DNA of 64,000 bases from the NCBI GenBank assembly GCA_932294295.1, contig OW028576.1:46656628-46720627 (forward strand), given 5' to 3'. The position numbers and the translations under genes are program-made. The DNA is from Alitta virens. Its lineage: Eukaryota; Annelida; Polychaeta; Phyllodocida; Nereididae. This document shows positions 1 to 13,934 of this stretch, piece after piece. The notes beneath the pieces were generated by a model. The model searched no databases. It was not told the DNA's origin and worked only from the letters and a program-made list of their open reading frames with translations. Within the stretch, counting starts at the first letter, position 1. Each line of letters starts with the position of its first letter.

Positions 1-3000
1 TATATTAATCATTATCACAAATAGCCTAAGCCCTATTTACTTAAATTTGCCTATTGAAGTGTAACTTAAAAAAATTAACTAGTAACAAACTGATTCAGAA
101 GTTATTTTTCTTAGTATAATCTTTATATCAAATAAAACATGTACATAAAGTGTCAGGACTAACAATTCAATTGATACAAATTCAGTCACCTAAAATCAAT
201 TAGGCCGAAGTTGCAATCCAGGTGTCACCACTCAGCAAAGGTACCTTTCCTGGTTGAGTGTCATGGTCTTTATTGAAATTGCGTAAATTGTATGGGGTTA
301 ATTAGTGTTTTGTGCTCATACTCTTACAAATTGCCATTGGTGGAAACTCTTTCTGTGCTTTGTCTTGGCCATTGTTGTGCCAATTTCATTTGACCATTCT
401 GCTGTGTTTGACCAACCTTTCAATAGGGTTTATGGACATGCATCGGCGCCCCTTGCCTCGTACAAACAATAGAACGATGGTCTAAATGTTCGGATTAACG
501 AATTGCTTATGAATAGCAAAAGGCCATTCAGTGCTCAAAATTACCGTTCGGATTCGGAAACAAAATTAGCATTGTGTAGATCTGTTCCCATGCAATTTGG
601 TTAGAATAACGCAGGATTCGGCTGAACAACTTTTGGATTAACGAGGGTCGACTGTCTCATGAAAAATCAGCAAAATTGCACTAATTTACACAATCTCTGC
701 TACCCAACTTTTGCAAAATAAGTGACATAAACCCAATTTATTTTGGAGAATGTTAGATTAGGTCATTTCCTGTTTGTATGTGGTCGGTCAAATTTTTATC
801 AATTAAGCTAATTCTAGACACTTTTTAATTTTTTAGACTTCGAGAGACTTCAAGATCAATTTTCATAAAATTTAAAATTACACAAAGAAGAGCTGTTTGA
901 GTTGGAGCACAACAATAAAATTTATGTTCTGGATGTATGGTCAACAATTTAATTGACGATCACAAACTATGCAAACTACTTACTCAATGACTGGAGTGTA
1001 CATTGATAACTACATTCGCTGCAATTAAACATTTTGAAGATACATGTACCAGAAACTAATACATGACTAAGCAACTACATAGCTCTTGGTTACCTAGAGA
1101 AAAAGGAAAATACTGGCTATACACCCTTTGATGGCATCACAATACTATATCTGAGTGCAAAGAGTGGTCAATGAGGCAAAAATGCCAATATGGCATTTAT
1201 CAATATACCATGTCTAGAGCAAAAATAAGACAATAAATCAGCTAAGAGAAATTTCTGAAATATTTTGAAATATTCTGAAATTTTTAACAAGCCACTACAT
1301 ATAAATCACAACATATAGTGACCAAAGTCAACATAATGTGCCTTATATACCACATCTCCAAATAGTTTTCTGAATATATTTGAAAATGGCTGCTATTCTG
1401 AAACTAGGTCAAATGCCAATGGTGTCCACGCCCAAAAAAATGCCTTTAGAACATGATTCTATTAAAAGTATTGAGCGTGGTATGGCGAGGACACCTGGTT
1501 GATATTTTGGACCTAATGTTAGAAAGGGTTGTATTGTCTATATTCATCTCTGAATATATAATTGATATGCTTTGAAATTTCTCAATTTACTTGTAATTAT
1601 ATATGATTTTGACATTATTTTGTTATGTGTGCCTGTCTGACAATATGTCTTTCCTAGGCTGCTGATTTACGCTATGTTATGTATGATAAAATATTTATAA
1701 TAATTAATTTCTATCATTTCTGCTGCAAACATTTATAAGTGTACTCTTTGAAGTACAGATAATTTACTGCAGTCAATATCTAGGGTGGTAACTCAAAATG
1801 CGTTAGTTAAGGATAAAATGGGGTTAAAATTATATTCTGGAGGGGAGCCTCTCCCGAAGTCTTTAACTGGTCCCGATTCAAAAAAATCAAACATTGAGCA
1901 CTCATATTGTTAAATGATTATAATCAGAATATTATAGAGATGATCGTTCATATGAAGTATATATATTAAAATACAACTAGTATTTTTATGTTTTTCATTG
2001 ATTGAGTGCATGCTGTTAGAATATGATGGTTTTTTATGTATTTATTAATAAAATTTAATGTAAATTCAAGTACCTGTATCTTAAAACTTTGAATTTTGAC
2101 CCCCACCATTTGTTGCACTTAATGTGAACCTTGGGGCATGCACATCTAAAATATAAGGTATCATAACTTTGTGTCAGTCATGCCCAATCATCTTTAAGGT
2201 ACTGACAGTTTCATGCTTTGTAACAATTTGACTTTTTTTTAACCTATTTGCTTCACTTTATACTTACATACATGAAATATAACTTTTAAACTGTCTAAAT
2301 CATAGTAAAACTTTGATTATGCATTAATTCAAGCCTATTGATGAAAATGGAACATATATATATATCTTTCCCAAATTGTGTTGTATGCTGCATTCCCTAA
2401 ACCCTGGTACTATGTTTAAGTAATAAGACTTTCATATTCATTTTTAGATGTGTGTATATATTTTTTTATGTTTAAAATTGTCATATATTTGCCATACTCT
2501 TTGTACATAAGATATTTACAAAATTATTCCCATGATAATTTACCCTTTTGTCAACTACAATTTAGCAAATTTAGAATTTTAAACTTCATACACACCCCTG
2601 GATAATAGAAATATGAACAAACAAAATGTGTACAGATATATCATATTGGAATAAAGCATGTTATTATCAAAGACCGCCAATATCAGTGACAGGCAATGTA
2701 TTTATACTTTTAATAACTAGCCACGTTTATGGTATTGTTCAGCCATGCATGACTGAAAGGAATTGCAATGAACCAGGTGTAATTGAGATGGTGAATCCCC
2801 TATCACTCACCTGTCATTTTTGACTGCAATTCAAGAAAGATTGATTTCACACTTTACACTAACAAAAGTATCCTATCAATTAACTATATATCAGACATAT
2901 AGTTAAACTTTGTAATTAACATGTAGATAACCATGAAATATATACTGCCTTTGAAATTAAATTTAAATTTGATTCCATAAAAAATGCTGTTAAAATTAAT

Positions 3001-3120
3001 TTAATATTATCAATGTCTTCACTTCTTAGGTATGATTTTTATGGATGTAGTATATTTGGCTTAATTGTGTATTGGCTTAACTTTTATGAACTACATAATA
3101 TTTCTCTTTGTTAATACTAT
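1..3120. other. Gene-free AT-rich DNA
   Basis: I see no convincing exon here on either strand. A weak diverged inverted repeat lies at about 1408-1512, where a segment containing 'gtgtccacgccc' is followed by its near complement. A segment at about 1128-1215 resembles DNA at 27560-27660, upstream of the plus-strand WSC gene, so it is probably a dispersed repeat. The 3' exons missing from the YWTD gene could lie here, but none was recognised. Confidence 0.5.
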
Positions 3121-3121
3121 G

Positions 3122-3772
3122 GTAACAGGACGACTCACTGTTTCACCAAAATTAGTTGAGTCACCACCGCTTTTGTGTAACTTATTGTTGACTCACCACC
3201 GCTTTGGGTGAGTCACCGCCTTGTAATTTGGTTAATTTGCTATTTCTTTGGTCAAGTCACTGCCGTTATTTTCTTTAAAATTATAAATATTAAAAAATGC
3301 TCTTTCAACACAGTTCTGGTATCAAAGATAAAAGAGTTACTAATTGCAATTTCTGTGTGGTCGATTACATAAATAGGCCTTCTGTCAGAAATGATGTCAT
3401 GCCATCATATCATAAATTGCTATTGACCCAACAGTGCAGAATATACTGTTGCTTTGATTGACACATGTACTGTATACAAGTACCATTCAGCTTTATCAAA
3501 ACCAAATTCCAATGAGTTAGCAGTAATTTTAGCAGTTAGTCAATTTTAATAAATCAACCACAGTATTTCTCAATACAGAGGTGTGGTGATTCAACCAATA
3601 AAGTGGCAGTGAGTCAACCATTGGGGTGGCATTGAGTCAACTAATGGTTGGGGTGAGTTGACCAAATGGTTGAGGTGAGTTGACTACAGAATGACGGTGA
3701 GCTGAGCATAAAATAGAAGTGATTCAACCAAAAATTTTGGCTGTGAGTTGGACAGTCGGTGAGTCATCTAGT
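3122..3772. repeat. Foldback element built of GACTCACC-type subrepeats
   Basis: The left 150 bases contain several copies of a unit like 'gagtcaccaccgctttgg'. The right 200 bases contain the complementary orientation ('gtgagttgacc', 'gtgagtcaaccattgggg') several times. The outer ends are 'ggacgactcactg' and the complement of 'cggtgagtcatc'. About 300 bases of unrelated sequence separate the arms. The layout, inverted arms made of degenerate tandem subrepeats, is that of foldback-type non-autonomous DNA elements. No ORF is present. Confidence 0.55.
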
Positions 3773-4165
3773 ATTCAACATTATATTGGTACAAAGTCAA
3801 ATAAATTATTTTAAAACATTAAATATTATGTAAATGTGGCATTTCTAATATTGGTATACTGTATGTGGAATTTTAAGTTTACACAAGGGTATTGTAACCC
3901 ACCCCTGATGTGAGCCCACCCCCACATTATTTGCAATTCAGACGTACCACTAGTACATCAAGTCAACCCCAGATGGCAGTAGCTGCAACGTCGAAAGGTT
4001 TTCAAAATTAGTGAAAGGGATGGAGCGATTCAGAGGGAGTCTAATGAATTCACTGATTCTTCTTTACTCAAAATGAGTCATACTTTATTTTGTTCTGTGG
4101 TGTATGTATAGGGTAGTTCACTAATTATATTGCACATTTCTTATTTCGGTAATAGGCTACTGTCG

Positions 4166-5100
4166 ATAAAATATGCAAATGACCTGGAGATTTTCACAGA
4201 AATTGAAGTTGATATAAAATTAATGTTGAACAAGTGCACCAATTGGTGTAAACAATGGATGTTGAATATAAATGCAGGTAAAACTAATATAATTAATTTT
4301 TGAAATCAGTCACCATTAGCAACATACTACGAATTTAATGGTTCGAACCATGATTTAAAAGTTAGCCAATATTTGGGTTTTAACTTTTCAAGAATCTTTA
4401 AAATTTGACATCCAGGCAAAAACATTGGGTGACGGCACAAGCAGAGCTTTTGGATTTGTAATTTAGGAATTTAAACATCAAAACCATAGATCATTATATT
4501 TTTACCAAAATGTTTAATACCAGTCTGATGCCGATGGTGAGACTGGTGTACACTCCTTGGTAAAAAGAAAAGAAAAGAGAGAGAGAGAAAATATATATCT
4601 GAATGTTAATGGCACAAAGGCTGTTATTGAAACAAAATGCTTGAAACTTTTGTGATTGGGCCCTTTTTCCAACCATAAAATACAGTTTTCTGATGATAAC
4701 AGTCAAACTGTATCATTGTGTGTCCCTATTCACACAGCAAAAGTAGGAAAAAAATGGGTTTGGACTTCATTTAAAAACAAGAAAAGGTTAGCAAGGAGAA
4801 ATTTTCAGGTAAACAAACATTTGGAAGATTTTCTGAAGTTTTATATGAAAATAAGAAAATTTCTGTAAAAAAGAAGGCTGCATGTAGGAGGATTGCCAGT
4901 TAACAAAAGAATTGCTCAGGAGTGTCAGTTGAAAGGAATGGATGATACTTTTAGAACTGAAACTTTAGGAAAAAAACTACACATCTTGAGCTTTACCAAT
5001 TGTTTTAGTGAAATACAACTTCTTACAGAAAACAGCAGACATTAGAATTTATGAAAAACTAGTCTGTCCAATAGTGTAGGGTTTTCCGAATGTCTTCCAA
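4166..5100 (+). pseudogene. Decayed non-LTR retrotransposon reverse transcriptase fragment
   Basis: Positions 4166-4303 translate without a stop as an RT palm segment. The sequence YANDLEIFTE stands where RVT_1 proteins have YADD plus hydrophobics, followed by a W..QWMLNIN..KTN..NF block. The frame then continues as QYLGFNFS (the Y-L-G block after the catalytic site) to about 4390, where it breaks up. Low-quality remnants in shifted frames reach about 5100. The second catalytic position reads N instead of D, and stops and frameshifts are frequent, so this is a dead copy. No 5' or 3' element ends were found. Confidence 0.6.
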
Positions 5101-5394
5101 TTAAATTGTTTACTAGCTTGTTTTTGTTGTTTGCCCATAACATCCTAACTAGTTCAGAAAGTGAGTCAGACTATAACCCATGTTTGTGATATTTGCTATT
5201 TGGCTAATGACAACATCTCCCGTTGTTAGTGTGACATACTACTTTACTTAAAACATACAATGGACCCCTGTTTTAGATAATATAATGAATTTTGATGTGG
5301 TCATAAGCATTATGTTAGAGACAATGGACACCATGACAAAATACTGAGGAGTATTGAAACTATTATTTGGTGTTACCGTTGGTAGTATCTTTAC

Positions 5395-8300
5395 CCGCTT
5401 CCTTTGGTATAGATGTATTGTTCATCCACTGCAATGCCATAGCAAGGATATTGACGCACATGGTTCAGACGGTTGGTCCCATTAAAAGCTATGGATTCTA
5501 TGATTTGCAGTTTATCATTATTGAAGTAGAGTCGACCACCTGAGGGTTAAAAAAGCAAACATCATAAAAATGAATAAATGTTTGTTGAATGCTGCTGTGT
5601 AAATTGGATGGCTCCAGTTTTTATTGGATGGTTACAGTGTATGTTGTACAATATACTATTATGCTGGTGCCCATTGTTGCAGAGGTGTATATTGTAAAAT
5701 GTACGGAGGAATTCTCTTTTGTAAATAAATATAAGCAATTGTTGGATGGTGTGTCATCCAACATGAAGTTTTGTGATCTGCCAAATTCCATGTTATTCTA
5801 TTGCAACTTACCTGGCTGATCAAGAGCTAGGAAAGTTGGATTAGGATTGCTCTTTGTGAGGCCAGACACTAAGACCTTCCTCTGCCCACCAGCCATTGTG
5901 GCTCTTGTGATTGTCCCATAGCCTTCATCAGACCAAAAGAGCCACCTGAAAATCAAGGTTTCAGACATCTGGTTGTAGAAGTAGAATTAAAAAAATATAA
6001 TACAAATAAACAAGATAGAAATATAAACAAGAATAACAATTTCATTGTATATTTTATGTAAAAACCTACCCATTCTCTGGATCCACGACTATTGAGAATG
6101 GTGAATGCAGGCCTCTTAGCAAAGTTTGCATGACTTGTTTCTCGAAATCAAAGAGTCTAATTTCATCCTTTAGGAAATCAGCTACATATAGAAGACCATA
6201 AATGTAATCTACAGCAACTCCCCAAAAATGGCCTGTAATAAAAATCATAGTCTATACATGATGTATCATCATCATCATCATCTTGTGTACACTATATTTC
6301 AGTACTGTTTCATGGATTCATCATGCATACTTTTCAATTTGTTGTGTCATATTTGTTTTTCTCTTTCTACAATTTCCTTTTGCCCGATTATTTTGAATCA
6401 CTTTTTTGTTCTTTTTTAGAACTTTCCTTGTCTTTATATGTTATTTGCATTAATAGTTATTACTTATGTAAACTGTCACAACAACTCTCATGAAAATTAT
6501 TGTGTTTACCAATGCTTTGTTGCTTTTTTAATGAATAAAGTAATAGAAAGATGGATAAATAAATGAATAAATCAATCAATCATTTTCTTGATGTGATCCA
6601 TTTATCAACATTACTTATGATTTGTTACTATTTTAATGAATGGATGGTTGAATGAATGGATGAATGAATCAAAAATTCAATGAATCTCTGAATTAATAAA
6701 TGTCTTGATATGATCCATTTATCAACATTAATTAATTAATTAATTATGGGTATTGCTTTCTTATTGTATTTTACATTCAGATGTATTTGTAAAACAATTT
6801 GTAAAAATTGTCGGTTTTTCTGGATGACCATGACTTGACTTCGACTGAATTAAATTGTAACCTTTACTATATTCACTTGTTATTTATATATATAGAATAG
6901 ATAGTGATGTTTTTTTAAACAAATAGACTGAAGCTTCTTTAATGTACATTTTTTATCCAAGACCAATTAAATTATCAATTAAATTTTATTTTATTCTATT
7001 TTTCTGCGTGCCTCAAAACTTACACAAATCAAAAACATTACATATTCAATGAAAAGCGCATGTTGTTTCAGTTTTTAGATGTGGTTTTGAATTATGAATG
7101 GTGAAGGTCGAGAATATACATGTAAATTAGAATGTACTTCATGGTTTTTCTTTTTCGTAAATTGTCCATGGATAGAAAAGTAGTCTTTGGGATTTCATCA
7201 CACTGTCAAATATGTAATATTTTTTTCAGAATATTATTGACCTTTATTTATATTTTTAAGCTAAGCGAATTTGCGGAGATATTTTATTTTCTTTAAAAAA
7301 AAAAAAGAAGATATACACCTATGATCAGTGGGGATAACGTTCTTGCTTTATTATTAGACTGAAACCCTTATAGCAAATGTCATGATGATTGTCACTTAGT
7401 TCAATACTTTGAAGTAATCTTATTACACAGAAAGCCAACAAACATTAATCACTCATTAAGTAGCATTCTATACTTTTATTTTTTTCAAAAATAGAGAAAC
7501 AAGACGCAACATATGGACCTGAGAAGATAGAAAAGCATTTTCTCAAACATCTTTGCCAACGTCATGAAGAAAGTCGATTGATAACTTTGAACCAATTTTA
7601 GGATAGAGACAAGAGATTTTGTAATTATTGTGCAGGTATTTTTTAAGCTATCTTTTTTGTTTTCAACTAAACAATGCAATAAATATTGAGCAATTGACAG
7701 ACCAATGCCGGGAAGCAATGTTTGTGGCTTGATCAGATTGTATATTTCTGTTTTATTTTATTTTATTTCTGTATCTAGTTCTGATGATCATTTGCAAGAT
7801 ATTTGAGTTGGATTTATTATGAATATTTGCATAGTTTAATATGAAAATGCCAGAGTCATCCAAGCCACATCCCTCTGATGTGTATAGAACCACAACGTAG
7901 TGTAAAATGTAGCACATGCCCGGATGTCATTGATTGCACAGTGCAATCTACAGTATCCATAATCATATATTGCTTTGTTTTCCTATTTCTGGCCTCTCTT
8001 TTGCTTAATATTTGGTGTATGTTTTATCTGAAAACCCCCATGGAATCAGTATGAATTATATAAATGATGGAATGCTGCTCCTCCTAGAAATCCGTTTTAA
8101 CAGATTGGAATGAGCGGCGCTTATCGTGGCATTGGCCATGACGCTCAACAACCAATTTATATGCATTCTCCTATTTGTATCTCGCTTAATATTTGGTGTA
8201 TTTTCGAACTGAAAACACTCAAAGAATCTTTATGATCTCCACTACGCAATGCAATTATTAATTTAAATGTTTATTGCCTTGCTGATGCATCTTAGGTTAT

Positions 8301-9908
8301 CTAACCTTTGATGTGAAGTTAAAGATGTTTGAAAATTAAGATGTGCAAATATAACAAATTTGCATAAAATGTATTTCAATTTGTTCAATTAAATGCATGA
8401 CATGAAAAACTGTAATTTTGAAAATTAAGAAATTTTGCTTTATATCAATTCATATCATAACTTATTCTACCAGGAGTGCTACCACCATCATTACCATAAT
8501 TTTCCTTTCTCACCTTCTTCTCTCTGTATATAAGTCTATACATTTCTTCATAATTTATATAACTACATTGATTTTTTTTTTTACTTCCTTCTTTGTGTAA
8601 ATAAATTGATTGTATTTTCTTTTCTTTATTAATATTCCATAATCCTATTTATATATTTTGCAATACTTTTTTCTTTTTCTATGTGTAATATTTATTAAAA
8701 CATTTTTTTATTTATTTTAATGTTATTAATGTTTGTATTTTATTGTAACTTTTGCATTATGGGTAAATGGCCAATACGACAGTAGGCATCTGCCAGTCTT
8801 TTTACACATTATAGTATGTCTGAATCTGTACAAACTGAAGAAGGGCCAATAAACTGAACTGAACTGCACAATATTACTTTCCCTGCTAGCCAGAACCGAC
8901 CTACATTGCATTGGATGCAATGTAGGGTCGGAACGACTTTGATAGGAATTCTTGGAAGTTGACATTTACGACACATATTTCTCAATAAACATTTTAGCCT
9001 ACCTTATTTTGTCATTATGTACAGGAGTACTGCTCTATTTACGACTTACACTCAGATTTTACTGAAAGAGCCAGCGGAAACATCCTTTTGAAAGAATTTT
9101 CAAATTCATGTTCGCTTTGCTTCCATTGCTGCCTGGTTCCACTAAAACTCACTAGAGAGCTCCGGCGACATCACAGCCCCAACACAGATTATATATATGC
9201 AATGGTGCAGATAAGTATCTAATAATTTAGCTTCATTTTATGGTTTATTAACTTATTTTAATTGTTAAATTGAGAAAACTACAGACTTGACAGAGCTATT
9301 TTCAAATTCATTTTATTGTCCACTAGGGGCGTTGACAATGGAAGTGGCGTTTCTTAGTATCTGCTGTGCCATATTTGTAAATATGTTGTTAAACACATTG
9401 CAAGAAGGATTTTATTCACCATATGAAAATGTGTTCTGCCATTATTTCCATAAAGTTTTGTTATAATATGATTAGTGATGTTGCTATTTCTAGGTCCACA
9501 CTATTGTTATGCTCAAAGAATATTTTCACAACATCAGGTAATGATAATATGTATGTTGTATTGATGTCTGTGCAATATTTAAAAAAATATCATTAAAAGC
9601 ATAGCTGCAATTTTTTTTTATATACATTATGAGCATATTAATTTAAATTTACAAGTGCCATCTAGGGATTATATTCATCTGGTGGCCATTTTGACATGGA
9701 GAGAGTTTTCAAGTCTCAGCAACAAAATCCAGGAACATCTGCAAAATTATGGGTATTTTTTTTTTTGTAGTCTGGGATAAGTCATTGAAGAAAACATATA
9801 AAGATTAATTTTTCTTCGAAATGTGATTTTTGTTTTTTTACCCACTCCGCCCCTGAGCAATTTGCTACATCATAAATGGACAACACAGTCTCTGATGTCT
9901 TGCAAATG

Positions 9909-9962
<54 letters not shown>

Positions 9963-12567
9963 GGTTTCAATTTGAGAAGATGTGGTTTGTAATCTTTACT
10001 ATAATTTTCAGAGGTGTATACTGAGGTAGAAGTTGACCTAATCATAAGCCTGACTGACAACAAGACATGATGTGGATAGATACATCACTGTGAAAGCTCA
10101 CCAACTATTGCCATTTATAATTGCAATTTTGTTGAAGTTGATAACTAACAGATACTGATCGAATGTTCATTTTAAAATAAAGATGTTTTCCGCATTCCAG
10201 CCATGTTGCTGTTATATTTTATATATTAAACCTCAGTCATATATTGTGAAAATATTTTTTCTTAAATATTTAGAAAATATTGCTTCAAAGTAATCCGGGT
10301 CCACACTTCAATCTTGTGACAATATATTCTGCAAGTAGTCACAGTATTTGTTCAATACAATAACATCAATGTCATGAGTATCTTTTGGCTATTTTTCAGG
10401 GAAACATGTGCAATAATGTTTTGACTGTGGACTTTTTAATGGGGTAACCATATGCAATACAGTGTCACTCAAAATGTTAGTTAAACATGTCAATGCTGTA
10501 AAAATATTCTCACAATATTGTAGTGGAAGGATTAATTATAAAAAATTATCTGAATGTTCTACTCATGATGTTTTTGGGAATACTATCAGAAATGTTGCTG
10601 CACACTTTTCTAGGGTCCACACTTTTGTACTGCAACGATGTGATCTAAAATATTGTGACAATATTATATAATGTTGTGACAAGATTATCACAATATGCTT
10701 GTGTTGGCATGGTAGAGCTTGAATAGATGATCCTCATGATGTTGGTCATGAGAATCTCATACTAAAACTTGAAGATAACCACCATGGGTAGCCATTGCAC
10801 ATGTGTGAGATTGAAATCTACAATAATCGTGGGTCATGTGATATTCTGCCAGCCTGATCATACGGCCTATGGCCTCAAGGCCATATTAAGAAGTTTGGCT
10901 ATGTCATGTGATTGTCTACAATGCTAGTAGTGCAACAGGAGTAAGGCAATTTATGTTACTTACCTGGCAATTGCGAAAACATTGTGGTATTTGAAGAAAG
11001 GGACAATCTCCATATGCCTTTAGTTTCGTTTCCCCAGCCAGACAAGTAGAGATAATCTTTGACAGGATCGTATGTGAGTGAGCTAAAGTAATCTCCCTTA
11101 AAATCACCTCTAACAGGTATGTACCTGCCGCCATTAACAGACATCTTGTATTGAGTGCCATTTTTATCTCCAAAATATAACATTGGGGAGCTTCTGAGTT
11201 CTGAAACAAAACAGGAAAATAAAATAACATTAAATGTCAAAAAGTTACTTCAGATTATACACATTTTCAGGTTATTTCAAATCATAAATTTAAGTCATCT
11301 ACAATAAAGTCAATAACTGGTAGGCCAACCCAACAACTGACTTCTTTTGCTAACATTTGATTTAAAATTAGTTTAAATTTGATTTGTTACAATAGTTTAG
11401 ATATTATCAAATGTTCTACAAAATTGTCACAATGCACTAAGAATAAAATAACAATGTGATTATCAGAAGGCACAACTAGCTTGTAACCACTAAATGAGCA
11501 GCAAAGTTTGGTCATTATATTATTCAGTAGTGTTAGATTTCTGCAGGAAATGAAATATCAAGCAAGCTTTATTTGCTAAGCATAGCTAGTGTAATGGCAT
11601 AAAATCTAACCTATAGTAGCAGGCATAGTTCTTTTTCTTTCTTTTTCTTTTGACCAATATTGCATAAATACAAGAATACTGTGTAAGGTTTTTTGGGGTC
11701 CAGGAGGGCTTTGACCTTAAGACACATAATCAGTATTAACAGAGCTTTTCCTGGTAACTGGGCACTAATCAATTTGTTTTCCTTGATAGTTTGGAATGTT
11801 TCTGCTTCATGTTTCTATAGCAGTACAATAATATGTACATGCGTTTTCACGTCCCATCATTTTATGCATATATTGAGAGATAAACCAATTATCATTCAGG
11901 AAATCTACTGGAAACAAGCTGAATACATCACAGATTGTGTATTGGTCAAGGAAATTAGCAATATTCATATTTTATGAAATAGATCGAGGCTCTGATGCAG
12001 TTGTCTCCCGGTGGTTTACCAAATATTGTGTGTCAAGAGGTGTGGCTATATAGTGGCTTTATAGAGCTACAGATTATCTTTGGGTTGCCCACTAGCACGG
12101 GTACATTTAGTACACTCTAGTAGGGAATAGCATACTTTGAGAAAAAGATGTGAAGTGAATTATGATCATGAATTGACGCTATCATGCTGTAGTCAATGTC
12201 AATATCTCAATGCCTCTAGGTCTGAAGTTTAGCCAGATGTCTGTTCCTTGCCCCAGTATAGTGTCTCATGAGCTGAGATATATGATGACTGCCTGGGCTA
12301 CACACCTTATATGGCCACCTGTCAGAGGCAGACATACTGATGAGATAATGTTTGGAGTCCACACCATGTCACATACTTATCCCATGGACAGGGTCCTTTA
12401 CTTGCTTCATCAAAGATTCAAAGTACAAGTCACCTCCAATTTAATGTCTCATTCGATAAACATCCAGCTGATATGTAGCTCATGGGACTTTTTGTGATAT
12501 TTTGTGATAAAATCCACTTACCCCCAAAAGAGAACCCTATCAGGACAAACAGGATGATAATCAACAT
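5395..12567 (-). CDS. Secreted YWTD (LDL-receptor class B) beta-propeller protein, 5' part of gene
   Basis: Five exons join in frame on the minus strand: 12567-12522 (signal peptide, 15 codons), 11200-10964, 6232-6070, 5945-5812 and 5539-5395. Borders are GT/AG and phases are 1,1,1,1,2. The 241 visible residues start with a hydrophobic leader MLIIILFVLIGFSFG and continue with repeated propeller strands: 'LTYDPVKDYLYLSGWG', 'GVAVDYIYGLLYVADF', 'IVVDPENGWLFWSDEG', 'LALDQPGGRLYFNND' and 'GIAVDEQYIYTKGS'. These follow the LDLR class B pattern (avD...g.lYw.D...I.r..l.G). About five blades of an expected six are seen, so at least one more exon is needed below 5395; I did not find it. No membrane segment or EGF module is visible. 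The product is probably an extracellular protein-binding propeller; its ligand is unknown. The first exon lies in a triplicated block. Confidence 0.8.
8896..8931. repeat. Near-perfect 16-bp-arm hairpin
   Basis: The arms CCGACCTACATTGCAT and ATGCAATGTAGGGTCGG pair around a 3-base loop with one bulge. It directly follows a LINE/SINE-like tail. It could be a minimal palindrome or a MITE relic. It is too short for a usual pre-miRNA. Confidence 0.6.
9911..9960. repeat. (AT)25 microsatellite
   Basis: An uninterrupted AT dinucleotide run of 50 bases inside the large intron of the YWTD gene. Confidence 0.95.
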
Positions 12568-13373
12568 TTTTGTTTTACGGAATCGAAGTTGACCTCCCTC
12601 AAATATAATATCACATGTAGTGTTCTCCTGCACAATAATGTACAGACTGAAGAGTTTTCCTTGTTATGAAAGATATGAATGACTCAGTAATGAACAACAG
12701 TGATAATGAACATGTAATCTAAATTAGTGATAAAAAAACATGAACCCAAACATTCCTGCTTGAATTATAGCTCGCTCAATATCTGGTCTATTTTAGATAT
12801 GGAAACATGTACAGAGAGCTTATGAACTGTTCTAGACTAGGAAATATTTAGGATTAATGTTTGTTGCCTCTCTATTACATATAATTACTTCAATAGTTGA
12901 GCATTGGCTATGAAGCTTGAGCATTTTTTGTACCAAGATTGAAGATAATACCAATGGGCACATGCATTGCTCATATCCGAGATTGCAAAGTTTTTGAAAG
13001 TCATCCATTATATTGTTCACTGACCAAAAAGAAAAAGCATCACCTTCAGCTTCTTATTCAGTATTAATTCCATTAGAGATCATTATCAATATTTCCTGTT
13101 TATGAAACACTGAATGAACAAGTAAAAGGAAACAAAGATATTGTCAAAATACGCACACAGAAAATCCATGGTGATGAAGTTTTCTGAAAACAGTGCTTTT
13201 GGTTAAATGGGAGTGTTTTCCTTATCGTTCCAGGAAATAAGTCTTTTTCCTGATAGTCTGATATTTGGTATCATGTGCAAATTTTCAAGAACAGAACATA
13301 GTTGATGAGATTATACATACATATCTTATTGTGAAAATGTATTGACCGATTTGGTGATTGATTATGTTGTAGT
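11355..13373. repeat. Segmental duplication, copy 1 (carries the used first exon)
   Basis: This block shares long, ordered stretches with 16755-19090, for example 'gtgattatcagaaggcacaactagct', 'tattattcagtagtgttaga' and 'ggtccaggagggctttgacct'. Its second half also matches 13374-15040. It contains a minus-strand SINE fragment and the signal-peptide exon 12522-12567, followed (upstream of the gene) by shared presumed promoter sequence to about 13373. Copies differ by scattered substitutions and indels. Confidence 0.75.
12285..12483 (-). repeat. SINE fragment (TATC-tail family)
   Basis: Complementary to the 3' half of the SINE at 39905-40195: it contains the reversed forms of 'gatgttaaattggaggt', 'catgg..taagt..gtgacatg' and 'tctgcctctgacag'. 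The same fragment is in duplication copies 2 and 3, so the insertion predates the duplications. Confidence 0.65.
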
Positions 13374-13439
13374 TGGTCTGAAGTTTAGCCAGGGGTCTGT
13401 TCCTTGCACTAGCATAGTGTCTCATGCTAACATCTAGCT

Positions 13440-13685
13440 GAGATATACTAAGACAGCCTGGGCCACAGAGCTTATATGACCAGCTTTCAGAGGCAGACAT
13501 AATGATGAGATAACAAGGCTTGGAGTCCACATCATGTCACACATTTACCCCTTGGACAGGGCCCTTTACTTGTCTCAGCATATACACAAAATACAAGGCA
13601 CCTCCAATTTAACGTCTCATTCAATAAAGATCTAACTGAGATGTGCCTGGGCCACGGATCAAACCCAAGACCAGGCCAATGTGTG
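13440..13685 (-). repeat. SINE copy within duplication copy 2
   Basis: The same SINE as at 12285-12483, but extending further to 'gggccacggatcaaacccaagaccaggc', whose complement contains a B-box-like GGTTTGATCC. So the original insertion carried its tRNA-like head. Confidence 0.6.
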
Positions 13686-13934
13686 AGAGAGAGATGCATT
13701 TATTCCAATCATAATCATAATCATTTTTACAATAAGAATATTTGTATACAATATGTTTAAATATGGTGTTGGAGACAGACATTTTGGCATACAGCCAATA
13801 GCATGTCTGCCACCAGGTAGTTATCTCATCATTATGTCTGTGGAATTGGTGGATGCCTTAGCATTTTGGTTTGTTCAACATAGGATATTTCAATAGAAAT
13901 TGAAATTGTGCTATTTTTGATACAATTCATGTAC

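Larger units (their letters stand above)
6250..10960. other. Large intron of the YWTD gene
   Basis: About 4.7 kb separates two propeller exons. It holds ATG-like 'aatgaatgaatg' simple sequence near 6640-6670, T-rich stretches at 8400-8860 that end 'aataaactgaactgaactg' (the look of a LINE or SINE 3' tail), a (TA)n tract, and a hairpin. Around 10270-10680 several short copies of 'ggtccacact' and 'gtgacaatat' recur a few hundred bases apart. No coding exon was recognised. Confidence 0.5.

Noticed and set aside
9782..10063. 93-residue minus-strand frame
   Set aside because: Half of it is an (IY)n run from the (AT)25 tract, and there is no domain or exon border.
12210..12497. 95-residue plus-strand frame
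   Set aside because: Overlaps a SINE fragment that recurs in the two other duplication copies and elsewhere; no host gene features.
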